Below, piece after piece: positions 14,061 through 22,139 of a DNA stretch of 24,118 nucleotides. How positions within the stretch are numbered: position 1 is the first letter of the stretch; each line of letters opens with the position of its first letter. Location of the stretch: assembly GCA_035264765.1 (NCBI GenBank), contig DATFPQ010000117.1:1-24118 (forward strand), given 5' to 3'. This DNA is from DATFPQ01 sp035264765 (GTDB lineage: Bacteria; Actinomycetota; Actinomycetes; Actinomycetales; Angustibacteraceae). A program made the translations under genes and the position numbers. The notes beneath the pieces are model-generated. The model worked only from the letters and a program-made list of their open reading frames with translations, was not told where the DNA came from and searched no databases.

Positions 14061-15191
14061 GTGCGTACCCGTTCCGTGCGCGGCGCCACGGCGTGCGCCG
14101 TCGCGCTGGCGCTCGTCGGCCTGGCCGCCTGCGCCCCGCCGGCCAAGGAGGCCAGCGGCGAGGCGAAGAAGAGCAGCACCGCGACCAGCGCCCAGGCCTT
14201 CGGCGGCATGGACGCGCTCGTGGCCGCCGCCAAGAAGGAGGGCACGCTCAACGTCATCGCCCTGCCACCGGACTGGGCCAACTACGGCGAGATGATCTCT
14301 GCCTTCCAGACCAAGTACGGCATCAAGGTGGTCTCCGCCCAGCCGGACGCCGACAGCGCCACCGAGATCTCGACCGCGAAGAACCTCAAGGGCCAAGGCA
14401 ACGCTCCCGACGTCTTCGACCTCGGCCAGGCGGTCGCCCTCGCCAACACCGACCTCTACGCGCCCTACAAGGCGCAGGGCTTTGACGCGATCCCCGCTGA
14501 CCTCAAGGACCCGGATGGCAAGTGGGTCAACGACTATGGCGGCTACATCTCGATCGGGTTCGACGCCAAGAAGGTTCCCGCACCGAAATCATTTGCCGAT
14601 CTGCTCAAACCTGAGTACAAGGGAAAGGTTGCCCTGAACGGCAACCCCACCAAGGCTGGAGCGGCCTTCTCCGGCGTCGTCGCCGCCGCCCTGGGCAACG
14701 GCGGCTCGGCGGACGACGTGGCCCCTGGCGTCGACTACTTCGTCAAGCTGAAGGAGGCCGGCAACCTTGTTCCCGTCGATCCCACGCCCGCAACGATCCA
14801 GTCCGGGCAGACGGCCGTCGTCATCGACTGGGACTACAACAACGCTGGTCAGACCAAGGCCCTCGCCGGCAAGGTCAACTGGAAGACCGTGGTCCCGCAG
14901 GGCGCGGTGACCGGCGCCTACTACGTGCAGGCCGTCAACAAGGACGCGCCGCACCCCGCCGCCGCTCGGCTGTGGGAGGAGTTCCTGTACTCCGACGAGG
15001 GCCAGAACCTCTGGCTCAAGGGTGGCGCCCGTCCGGTTCGGGGCGAGGAGATGGCCAAGGCCGGCACCATCGACAAGGCGGCGTACTCGGCGCTGCCTGC
15101 GGTCAGCGGAACGCCGGTCTTCATCACCGAAGAGCAGCGCGCCAAGATCACCGACTACCTGAACCAGAACTGGCAGAAGGAGATGGGCTGA
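14061..15191 (+). CDS. ABC importer substrate-binding lipoprotein (Fe3+/polyamine-type)
   Basis: A 376-residue periplasmic-binding-type protein anchored as a lipoprotein: basic N-terminus, hydrophobic segment and lipobox LVGLAAC with Cys24. The mature part is a family-1 solute-binding protein (MDALVAAAKKEGTLNVIALP, YGIKVVSAQPDADSATEI, APDVFDLGQA, YGGYISIGFDAKKVP, FADLLKPEYKGKVAL, VVIDWDYNN, EEFLYSDEGQNLWLKGG). These blocks resemble the iron(III) AfuA/FbpA and spermidine/putrescine PotD groups; I cannot choose between iron, polyamine and phosphonate-type ligands. The GTG at 14061 is fixed by GAGGAGG 5 bases upstream. It is the first gene of a four-gene operon, and its stop overlaps the next start. 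Confidence 0.88.
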   Translation: MRTRSVRGATACAVALALVGLAACAPPAKEASGEAKKSSTATSAQAFGGMDALVAAAKKEGTLNVIALPPDWANYGEMISAFQTKYGIKVVSAQPDADSATEISTAKNLKGQGNAPDVFDLGQAVALANTDLYAPYKAQGFDAIPADLKDPDGKWVNDYGGYISIGFDAKKVPAPKSFADLLKPEYKGKVALNGNPTKAGAAFSGVVAAALGNGGSADDVAPGVDYFVKLKEAGNLVPVDPTPATIQSGQTAVVIDWDYNNAGQTKALAGKVNWKTVVPQGAVTGAYYVQAVNKDAPHPAAARLWEEFLYSDEGQNLWLKGGARPVRGEEMAKAGTIDKAAYSALPAVSGTPVFITEEQRAKITDYLNQNWQKEMG

Positions 15192-16042
15192 TCAACCGTC
15201 GTCGTTCGGCGGCCGCCGCGCTCGGGACGGTCCCGTTCTTCGCGTTCGTCTCGGTCTTTCTTCTGGTGCCGACCGGGGTCGTCGTCGTCCAGGCCTTCCT
15301 CAGCGACGCCGGCCTGCCCACGCTGGACAACCTGCGCGCGCTGGGCGGTGGCGACATCCTGCGCGCGCTGCTGAACAGCGTCGTGCTCTCCGCGGTGACG
15401 GCGCTGCTCGGCGCGGTGTTCGGCGCAGTGGTCGCGTACGCGGTCTCGACGGCGTCACCGGACGGCGCGCTGCGACGCGTGGTCAGCGCCGCTTGCGGCG
15501 TGCTCGCCCAGTTCGGCGGCGTCATGCTTGCCTTCGCCTGGATCGCAACGCTCGGACTGTCCGGCCTGGTCCCGACGTTCTTGCGTGACCACCTCGGCGC
15601 CGACGTCGACACCTCGTGGTTGTACGGGCTTCGCGGCTTCGTTCTGGTGTACCTGTACTTCCAGATCCCGTTGATGGTGATCGTCTTCCTCCCGTCGATC
15701 GACGGGCTGCGGCCCCAGTGGCGCGAGGCAGCCGAGAGCCTCGGCGGTTCCACCTGGCAGTACTGGCGGCACGTGGCCGGTCCGGTGCTCGCGCCCGCCT
15801 TCGCGAGCTCCGCGCTGCTGCTCTTCGCCAACGCCCTGTCGGCGTATGCGACCGCGGCAGCGCTCAACGCGCAAAGCACGTTCATCTTGCCGCTGCAGAT
15901 CGGGAACGCCATCGGCAGCGAGGTCGTGCTCGGCCGGCAGAACGTCGCGAAGGCTCTCGCCCTGGAAATGGTGGTGCTGGTCGCGGTCATCATGACCGCG
16001 TACGCGTGGCTGCAGCGGCGAGCCGAGCGGTGGCTGGGCTGA
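15188..16042 (+). CDS. ABC importer permease 1 (PotB-like), probable CTG start
   Basis: A 284-residue inner-membrane permease with about six membrane segments and the ATPase-contact EAA loop EAAESLGGSTWQYWRHVAGP. The N-terminal segment TVPFFAFVSVFLLVPTGVVV is the first membrane helix, so the start must lie before it. No ATG, GTG or TTG is in frame between the substrate-binding stop and this helix. The CTG at 15188 overlaps the upstream TGA (CTGA) and has AAGGAG 5 bases upstream, so it is the best start; the sequence begins LINRRRSAAAALG. A sequencing error turning ATG into CTG is possible. It is co-transcribed with its neighbours and pairs with permease 2 in the membrane. Confidence 0.88.
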   Translation: MINRRRSAAAALGTVPFFAFVSVFLLVPTGVVVVQAFLSDAGLPTLDNLRALGGGDILRALLNSVVLSAVTALLGAVFGAVVAYAVSTASPDGALRRVVSAACGVLAQFGGVMLAFAWIATLGLSGLVPTFLRDHLGADVDTSWLYGLRGFVLVYLYFQIPLMVIVFLPSIDGLRPQWREAAESLGGSTWQYWRHVAGPVLAPAFASSALLLFANALSAYATAAALNAQSTFILPLQIGNAIGSEVVLGRQNVAKALALEMVVLVAVIMTAYAWLQRRAERWLG

Positions 16043-16881
16043 TGGCCGGGAGCGGTGTGCGGCGCGAACGGGTGCAGCGACGCATGCGCTGGGCCGTCCT
16101 CGCCGTGGCTGCGCTGTTCTTCGGCGGCCCGTTATGGGCCATGGTCGTCTTCAGTACGTCCTCACCGACCGGCGTCACCGGCGCGACCTGGCGCCAGCTC
16201 CTGGACGTCGATGCGCTGTCCCGCACCTACCCCAGCTTCGTCGAGGGGGTCCGGGTATCGGCTGCGCTCGCCGTGCTGACCGTGGTGCTGATGCTCGTGC
16301 TGCTCGTGCCGACGATGACGTGGGTGCGGCTGCGGCTGCCCGCGCTGCGTCGTCCGATGGAGTTCCTCTGCCTGCTTCCGCTGATCATCCCGGCCATCGT
16401 GCTGGTCGTCGGGCTCGCGCCCGTGTACGCCTGGGTCACCTACTTCTTCGGGCCGTCCAGCGTCTGGTTGTTCTTCGCCTACACCGTGCTGGTGCTGCCG
16501 TATGCGTACCGGGCGATCGATGCCGGGCTGTCCGCCATCGACGTCCGGACGCTCGCGGAGGCCGCGCGCGGCCTGGGTGCGTCCTGGCCCAGGATCTTCT
16601 GGTCGGTCATCACACCGAACATCCGCACCGCCCTGATGTCGGCGTCGTTCCTCGCTGTGGCGCTCGTCCTGGGCGAGTACACGATCGCGTCGCTGATGAG
16701 CCGCAACAACCTTCAGGTGGGGATCTTCCAGCTGAGCCAGCGCACACCAGCGATGTCGGTGGCCGTGTCACTGGCCGCGCTGCTGCTCTGCTTCCTGCTG
16801 CTCGTGCTGCTGACGCTGGTCGGCGGACGTCGGCAGCGCCGAGTCAGCGCGTACCCTGTCCACGTCGAGGAGACCTCGTGA
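16042..16881 (+). CDS. ABC importer permease 2 (PotC-like)
   Basis: A 279-residue inner-membrane permease with about six membrane segments (for example WAVLAVAALFFGGPLWAMVV, FLCLLPLIIPAIVLVVGLAP and LLCFLLLVLLTLVGG). The EAA loop, contact site for the ATPase, is EAARGLGASWPRIFWSVITP. The segment TYPSFVEGVRVS before TM2 and the GEYTIASLMSRNNLQVGIFQ stretch are typical of the second permease of spermidine/iron-type importers. The start ATG at 16042 shares one base with the stop of permease 1 (TGATG), and the stop overlaps the ATPase start by 4 bases (GTGA). Confidence 0.9.
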   Translation: MAGSGVRRERVQRRMRWAVLAVAALFFGGPLWAMVVFSTSSPTGVTGATWRQLLDVDALSRTYPSFVEGVRVSAALAVLTVVLMLVLLVPTMTWVRLRLPALRRPMEFLCLLPLIIPAIVLVVGLAPVYAWVTYFFGPSSVWLFFAYTVLVLPYAYRAIDAGLSAIDVRTLAEAARGLGASWPRIFWSVITPNIRTALMSASFLAVALVLGEYTIASLMSRNNLQVGIFQLSQRTPAMSVAVSLAALLLCFLLLVLLTLVGGRRQRRVSAYPVHVEETS

Positions 16882-17939
16882 GCACCACCGTCCCGACCCG
16901 TGCGGGCGTCGCCGTCCGGCTGGAGGGACTGCACCGCCACTACGGTCCGGTGCACGCGCTCGACGGCCTCGACCTGCACCTGTCCCCCGGCGAGCTGGTG
17001 GCGTTGCTGGGCCCCTCCGGGTGCGGCAAGACCACCGCGCTGCGGCTGCTGGCCGGCCTGGAGGACGCGGACGCCGGGCGAGTGGTGGTCGGTGACCGGG
17101 ACGTCACCAGCGTGCCCGCCAACAAGCGCGACATGGGCATGGTGTTCCAGGCCTACAGCCTCTTCCCGCACCTGACGGCCCGGGACAACGTGGGCTTCGG
17201 GCTCCGGCTGCGGGGCGTCCCGACGGCGCAGACGCGGTCGCGTGCGGGTGAGATGCTCGAGCTCGTCGGCCTGTCCGCGCAGGCGGACCGCTACGCCCAC
17301 CAGATGTCCGGCGGTCAGCAGCAACGGGTGGCCCTGGCCCGCGCCCTGGCCATCCGGCCCACCGTCCTGCTGCTGGACGAACCGCTGTCCGCACTGGACG
17401 CGAAGGTCCGCGCGCAGCTGCGCGACGAGATCCGGCGGATCCAGCTGGAGGTCGGAACGACCACGCTGTTCGTGACGCACGACCAGGAGGAGGCGCTGGC
17501 CGTGGCCGACCGCGTGGGGGTGATGCGCGCCGGTCGACTGGAGCAGATCGCGCCACCGGACGAGGTGTACTCCCGCCCGACCACGGCTTTCGTCGCCGAC
17601 TTCGTCGGCCTGACCAACAAGGTGCCGGGGATCGCGGCGGACGGTGCGGCTCAGGTGCTGGGCGGGCGGGTGCCGCTGCTCGACGGCTCGCCGGACCGTG
17701 GCCTGGTGACCGTGCTGCTGCGCCCGGAGTCGATCGGCGTCCGGGCCGACCCTGCGGGTACGGGCGAGGTCTTGACCTCGAGCTTCCTGGGCTCGGTGGG
17801 CCGCGTTCAGATACGGACGCCGGACGGCGGGCTGGTCCTCGCGCAGGTCCCCACCAGCGAGGTCCCGCAGCTCGGGATCGGGACGCGCGTGACCCTGGAG
17901 GTCCATCCCGTGCCCGCGCTGGCAGTGCCGGGGGACTAG
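16878..17939 (+). CDS. ABC importer ATP-binding protein (PotA/FbpC-like)
   Basis: A 353-residue ATPase that powers the importer from the cytosolic side. Walker A is GPSGCGKT (45-52, Lys51), the Q-loop VFQAYSLFPH (Gln91), the signature MSGGQQQR (143-150, Met in place of the usual Leu), Walker B VLLLDEP with Asp167-Glu168, and the switch His201 in VTHDQEEA. A C-terminal TOBE-type domain (about 240-345) contains LLRPESIGV and GRVQIRTPDGG, as in PotA, FbpC and related importers. The start GTG overlaps the stop of permease 2. No dedicated terminator is clear after the stop; instead a 15-base tandem repeat follows. Confidence 0.95.
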   Translation: MSTTVPTRAGVAVRLEGLHRHYGPVHALDGLDLHLSPGELVALLGPSGCGKTTALRLLAGLEDADAGRVVVGDRDVTSVPANKRDMGMVFQAYSLFPHLTARDNVGFGLRLRGVPTAQTRSRAGEMLELVGLSAQADRYAHQMSGGQQQRVALARALAIRPTVLLLDEPLSALDAKVRAQLRDEIRRIQLEVGTTTLFVTHDQEEALAVADRVGVMRAGRLEQIAPPDEVYSRPTTAFVADFVGLTNKVPGIAADGAAQVLGGRVPLLDGSPDRGLVTVLLRPESIGVRADPAGTGEVLTSSFLGSVGRVQIRTPDGGLVLAQVPTSEVPQLGIGTRVTLEVHPVPALAVPGD

Positions 17940-17940
17940 C

Positions 17941-18010
17941 GCTCGCGGGGCCGTGCTCTCGGGGCCCGTGCTCTCGGGGCCCTGTTCGCAGGACCCGTGC
18001 TCGCCGCGCC
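17941..18010. repeat. 15-base tandem repeat after the ABC operon
   Basis: Two exact copies of GTGCTCTCGGGGCCC lie at 17953-17967 and 17968-17982. Diverged copies flank them: GCTCGCGGGGCC at 17941 on the left, and a TTCGCAGGACCC then GTGCTCGCCGCG unit on the right. GGGCCC is self-complementary, so adjacent units can also pair. The repeat lies directly behind the ATPase stop and 80-150 bases before the MEDS gene. Confidence 0.75.
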
Positions 18011-18088
18011 GCGTCAAGCCGTCGGGCGCACACTGGATCTGATGCAGGTCGGGGCGCTGTCCGGGGTACACCGTGTCGGAGGGAGTCC

Positions 18089-19066
18089 ATGATGCCCGAG
18101 CCTGGGCCCGGACGCTCCGGCCTGGTGCATGAGCTTCTGCTCACGGGGTGCGAGGACGAGGTCGTCGCCGCGGTCACGCCGTTCGTGCTGGACGCCCTTG
18201 CTGTCGGTGACCCCGTCGTACTGTGCCTGTCACCGCAGCCCGGCGACATTCTGCGAGACCTGTTCGAGACGTCCCCCGGCGTCACCTTTCTCCCCTACGA
18301 CCCGGAGCGTCGGCGGGCGAACGCCGACCTGATGATGTTCCGGCGGATCGCCGAGGACTCCCGTGCCGCCGGGACGCGGGTGCGAGCGGTCAACGAGATA
18401 CCGCCGGAGCTGTACCTGGACTGGTACCAGTGGCGACGCTACGAGGCAGCGGTGAATGTCGTGCTCGCCGACTTCGACATCTGGGGCGTGTGCGTCTACG
18501 ACCGGCACGCCCTGAGCGCGGAGATGGAGCACGACCTGCACGCGACGCATCCCGTCACCGGGCAGGGCCTGCGCTGCGAGGTCAACGGCCGGTACCAGGA
18601 TCCGTTGGGCTTCGCGCGCTCCCACTTCGACGCCCCGCCGGACCCGGTGGAGCGGACCGAGCCAGCCGTGGACCTCGCGAACCCGTCCCCGGCGGCCGCC
18701 CGGGCCGCCGTCCACGGGTTCGCCGGCCGCCATGCGCGACTGCCCGACGAGGACGTCGAGGGGCTGGTGTTCGCGGTCAACGAGGTGGTGACCAACGCCC
18801 TGCTCCACGGCTGCCCACCGGTCCGGATGCGGCTGTGGGCGGCGCCGAACCGGATCGTGGCCACCGTCACGGACACCGGCCCAGGGCCGGCGGACCCCCT
18901 GGTCGGAATGGCACCCTCGCCGAGCGGGTTTGGCATGTGGTTCAGCCAGCAGCTGGTCGACGTTGCGCATCGCCGTTCCGACGACGGGTACACGGTCCGG
19001 TTGAGCGCCGCGCGCAGTGGCTACGGATCCCTTCGGCCCCAGCGCGCTCCGGCGCAGGACCGGTGA
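18089..19066 (+). CDS. MEDS-domain / RsbW-like HATPase regulator
   Basis: A 325-residue soluble protein. The N-terminal part (about 10-165) matches the MEDS sensory domain (HELLLTGCEDEVVAAVTPFV, GDPVVLCLSP, NEIPPELYLDWYQWRRYEAA, CVYDRHAL), and the C-terminal part (about 195-310) is an RsbW-type GHKL ATPase. The N box is VNEVVTNALLHG (Glu232, Asn236), the G1 box VTDTGPGP and the G2 box GFGMWFSQQLVD. No histidine-phosphotransfer region is seen, so it is better seen as an anti-sigma-factor or partner-switch kinase than as a classical histidine kinase. No sigma factor or antagonist gene is adjacent. GGAGGGAG lies at 18078-18085. Two ATGs are in tandem (18089, 18092), and the second has the better spacing. 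Confidence 0.88.
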   Translation: MMPEPGPGRSGLVHELLLTGCEDEVVAAVTPFVLDALAVGDPVVLCLSPQPGDILRDLFETSPGVTFLPYDPERRRANADLMMFRRIAEDSRAAGTRVRAVNEIPPELYLDWYQWRRYEAAVNVVLADFDIWGVCVYDRHALSAEMEHDLHATHPVTGQGLRCEVNGRYQDPLGFARSHFDAPPDPVERTEPAVDLANPSPAAARAAVHGFAGRHARLPDEDVEGLVFAVNEVVTNALLHGCPPVRMRLWAAPNRIVATVTDTGPGPADPLVGMAPSPSGFGMWFSQQLVDVAHRRSDDGYTVRLSAARSGYGSLRPQRAPAQDR

Positions 19067-19122
19067 CGTCCCCCGCATGAGGAGACGTGGGTGTGCCGTG
19101 CCCGCCGCAACCGACGCGGGAC

Positions 19123-19156
19123 GGCCCCGCACGCGAGCGTCTTGACGTGCGGGGCC
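19123..19156 (+). terminator. Hairpin terminator after the MEDS gene
   Basis: GGCCCCGCACG (19123-19133) pairs perfectly with CGTGCGGGGCC (19146-19156) around a 12-base loop. It lies 57 bases past the MEDS stop and is convergent with the LuxR gene end, so it may serve both directions. Confidence 0.7.
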
Positions 19157-19285
19157 TGGCCCGCCCCCATGCCCGGGCTCGGAGTCGGGCTGACCGCATC
19201 ACACCATGTCCGGCTTCGTCGCGCCGCTCCAGCGGGCGGACCGGGTCGGCTCCGCGGATGGCGCGGCGGAGCCCCTGCGTCCCGG

Positions 19286-22039
19286 TCAGTGGCGCAGCTG
19301 TCGGCGCGAGGTGATGTCGAGCTTGCTGAAGATCTTGCTGAGATGCCACTCCACGGTCCGTGGACTGAGGAACAGCCGGGCGCCGATTTCCGGGTTCGAC
19401 AGGCCCTCCCGGACCAGCCGGACGATCTGCGCCTCCTGTCGAGTGAGCTCGCTGCTCGTCTCGACGCTGCGCCTGCGAGCGACCTCGCCGGTGGCGTGCA
19501 GCTCGCCGGCAGCGCGCTGGGCGAACCCCTCCATGCCCATCTCGGCGAACAGCGCGTGGGCTCTGCGTAGCTGCTCCCGCGCGTCCAGCCGACGGCGGCC
19601 ACGGCGCAGCCACTCGCCGTAGAGGAGGTGAGCGCGCGCCAGCCCGCCGCGAATCCGAGTCCGGCGCAGCCGGTCGATCGCCTCGCGATAAGCGCTCTCG
19701 GCTGCCGGTCCGGAGCTCAGCAGCGCGCGGGAGCGGGCCTCGATGCCCACCGCCCAGTCGGTGCCGCTCGCCCGGGTCGTCTCGGTGAGCCGCTGGAGCG
19801 CGTCCTCGGCACGCCGGCCCTCGCCGGTGCGGGCGGCGGCCTCGATCAGTTCGACCAGCGCGCCCCCGGGTGGCAGCCCCATCACCGGTGCGTCCTTGCT
19901 GGCCTGCACCGCCGCCGCCAGCGCCTCGTCGTACCGGCGGAGGCCGTTGCAGAGCAGGGCCTGGGCCCAGCCGGCGACGGTCAGCCCCTCGCCCTCGCCC
20001 TGCTCCAGCGCCTCACGTCTGGTGGCCTCGATCAGGCCGAAGGCCTCGGGGCCGGCGCCCTGCCATGCGTTCAGCAGGAGGGCGCCCACGGGTACGAAGG
20101 GACGCGCGGTCGTGGCCTCGGTGGCCGCACGCAGCTCCTCGACGAGCGCCGCCGCCGCCGGAAGCTCCCCGGTGAAGACGTGCGCGAGAATTCGTGCGTT
20201 GAGGGCGGCCGGCAACGTCGTCAACGCGCCCGTGTCACGCGCGAGGCTGTGGAACCTGGTGGCGAGGGGCTCCCAGCTCTCGTCGTCCCACAGGTGCGTG
20301 GCAACCGTGCAGGCGAGCCAGAGCCAGCGCAGCCCGTCGTCGGCGGACAGGTCCGGGCTGCGGAAGGCGCTCAGCGACTTGCGCAGCAGCGGGACGCCAG
20401 GGGCGTACCCGTCCGTCAGCCGCACCGCCAGGCCGTCGAGCAGCAGGTCGGCCGCGCGCGGCGGGCGTTCCGGCGTAGGCGCAGCCCGTGCGGCCACGGC
20501 GGCCTCACGCACACCGCCGCCGTCGGACAGCGCACCGGCGAACATCGCCGCCTGCAACCCCTCCAGGTGGGTCTCGCGAGCCAGCCGGACGTCCAGCGGC
20601 TCCAGCTGCAGAGCCGCCTTCAGCAGCAGCGCCGGAGCCTGCCTCCCGCGGTTCACGGTGAAGGCGATCTCGGCGCGCAGCAGCTCCAGCCGGGCCTCCT
20701 GCAGGCGGTCCAGCGGGCCGGCCTCGGCGATGGCCAGCAACCGCAGGGCCGCGTCGGGGACGCCGGCCCGGTGCGTGGCCTGGGCCGCGGCGAGCGTGCG
20801 GGCGGCCCGGCGCTCCGGATGGGCGGTCAGCTCCGCCGCACGCTCCAGGAACGCCGCCGCCGCGGCCAGACCGCCGCGCGCGCCGGCCCGCCCGGCGCAG
20901 CGCTCGAGGGCATCGGCGACGTCCTCGTCCGGGCCGGTGGTCGCCTGCGCGGCGTGCCAGGTCCTCCGGTCGGGATCCGCCTCGCGATCCGTGGCCTCCG
21001 CGAGCACGCGGTGCGCGTCGCGCCGGTCCTGGGGGGACGCCGCCCGGTAGACGACCGAGCGCACCAGGGGGTGCCGGAACCGCACCCTCACGCCGATCTC
21101 CAGCAGTCCAGCGGCGGCGGCCGGCGCCGCGGCCTGGAGCGGGATCCCGAGCCGCCCGGCCGCCCGCCAGACGAGCGCCGGGTCACCGACCGGCTCGGCT
21201 GCCGCGACGAGCAACAGCCTGCGCGTTCCCAGCTCGAGAGGCGCCAGGCGCTCCCGGAAGCTCTCCTCGATCCGGCGCGGCAGCTCGGTCGCGCCCGCCG
21301 GCCCGAACCCGACCGCCAGCTCTGCCGGCGTCAGCCCCCGCGTCAGCTCCAGCAGGGCCAGCGGGTTGCCTCGCGTCTCTGCGACGATCCGATCGAGCAC
21401 CCGCTCGTCGACCGGACCGCGCAGCGCCGTCGACAGCAGCGCCCGCGCCTCGTCGTCCGGCAGCCCGGCCACCGCCAGCTCAGCCAGACCGGTCAGCTCG
21501 GCCACCTCCTCGGCCCCGCGCGCCGCGAAGACGAGCGCCACCGACTCCGCCCGGAGCCGGCGCGCCACGAAGGCCAGCGCCTGGGCGGAGGCACGGTCGA
21601 GCCACTGCGCGTCGTCCACGACGCAGACCAGCGGCTGTTCCCGGGCCACCTCGGCGAACAGCCCCAGCACCGCCAGGCCGACGAGGAAGCGATCCGGCGG
21701 CTTCTTGCCAGGGCTCAGCCCGAACGCCGTGCCGAGCGCGCCGCGCTGCGGTTCCGGAAGCCGGTCCGCAAGGTGCAGCATCGGAGCGCACAGCTGGTGC
21801 AGCCCGGCGAAGGCCAGCTCCATCTCGGACTGCACACCGGCACCGTGCGCCACGCGACACCCTGCCGCGCGTCCGAGCAGGTAGTCCAGCAGGGCCGACT
21901 TGCCCACGCCCGGGTCTCCGCGCAGAACCAGCGCCCGGCTCTCACCGGCCCGAACGGCATCGAGCAGGCGGTCGATTGCCGCCCGCTCGATCCGCCGGTC
22001 CCGTAGCACCACCCAACACCGCCACCCCCGGGCCGCCAT
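19286..22039 (-). CDS. Large ATP-binding LuxR-family (LAL-type) regulator
   Basis: A 917-residue regulator. Near the N-terminus is an AAA/STAND-type ATPase: Walker A GDPGVGKS (41-48) and Walker B LVCVVDDAQWLD (Asp142-Asp143), followed by a winged-helix-like part ending with the RHPLVRSVVYRAA element (about 400). The long middle (about 420-850) is alanine/leucine-rich helical repeat, TPR-like, probably for ligand or protein binding. The last 54 residues form the LuxR helix-turn-helix (LTRQEAQIVRLVREGLSNPEIGARLFLSPRTVEWHLSKIF). LAL regulators are often activators of nearby catabolic or secondary-metabolite genes, but no such cluster is visible here. The ATG at 22039 has AGAGGTGG 4 bases upstream; GTG codons nine and ten codons further on are alternatives. 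The divergent neighbour is a kinase-fold gene. Confidence 0.93.
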   Translation of the reverse strand: MAARGWRCWVVLRDRRIERAAIDRLLDAVRAGESRALVLRGDPGVGKSALLDYLLGRAAGCRVAHGAGVQSEMELAFAGLHQLCAPMLHLADRLPEPQRGALGTAFGLSPGKKPPDRFLVGLAVLGLFAEVAREQPLVCVVDDAQWLDRASAQALAFVARRLRAESVALVFAARGAEEVAELTGLAELAVAGLPDDEARALLSTALRGPVDERVLDRIVAETRGNPLALLELTRGLTPAELAVGFGPAGATELPRRIEESFRERLAPLELGTRRLLLVAAAEPVGDPALVWRAAGRLGIPLQAAAPAAAAGLLEIGVRVRFRHPLVRSVVYRAASPQDRRDAHRVLAEATDREADPDRRTWHAAQATTGPDEDVADALERCAGRAGARGGLAAAAAFLERAAELTAHPERRAARTLAAAQATHRAGVPDAALRLLAIAEAGPLDRLQEARLELLRAEIAFTVNRGRQAPALLLKAALQLEPLDVRLARETHLEGLQAAMFAGALSDGGGVREAAVAARAAPTPERPPRAADLLLDGLAVRLTDGYAPGVPLLRKSLSAFRSPDLSADDGLRWLWLACTVATHLWDDESWEPLATRFHSLARDTGALTTLPAALNARILAHVFTGELPAAAALVEELRAATEATTARPFVPVGALLLNAWQGAGPEAFGLIEATRREALEQGEGEGLTVAGWAQALLCNGLRRYDEALAAAVQASKDAPVMGLPPGGALVELIEAAARTGEGRRAEDALQRLTETTRASGTDWAVGIEARSRALLSSGPAAESAYREAIDRLRRTRIRGGLARAHLLYGEWLRRGRRRLDAREQLRRAHALFAEMGMEGFAQRAAGELHATGEVARRRSVETSSELTRQEAQIVRLVREGLSNPEIGARLFLSPRTVEWHLSKIFSKLDITSRRQLRH

Positions 22040-22139
22040 CGGCCCACCTCTGGAGTATCCGGGGCCGCTCGGTCTGGACGCCATACCCTCTTCGGTGCGC
22101 TGCGGCGCCCGTTCTGCTTTCTCCGGAGTCGGCGTAGAG

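Noticed and set aside
19628..22006. A 792-codon open frame opposite the LuxR regulator
   Set aside because: It is the antisense shadow of a high-GC gene. Its translation is Arg/Gln/Pro-rich without any domain, whereas the minus-strand product has clear Walker and helix-turn-helix motifs.
22121..22128. CTCCGGAG palindrome before the kinase gene
   Set aside because: An 8-base GC palindrome is expected by chance many times in a window of this composition.
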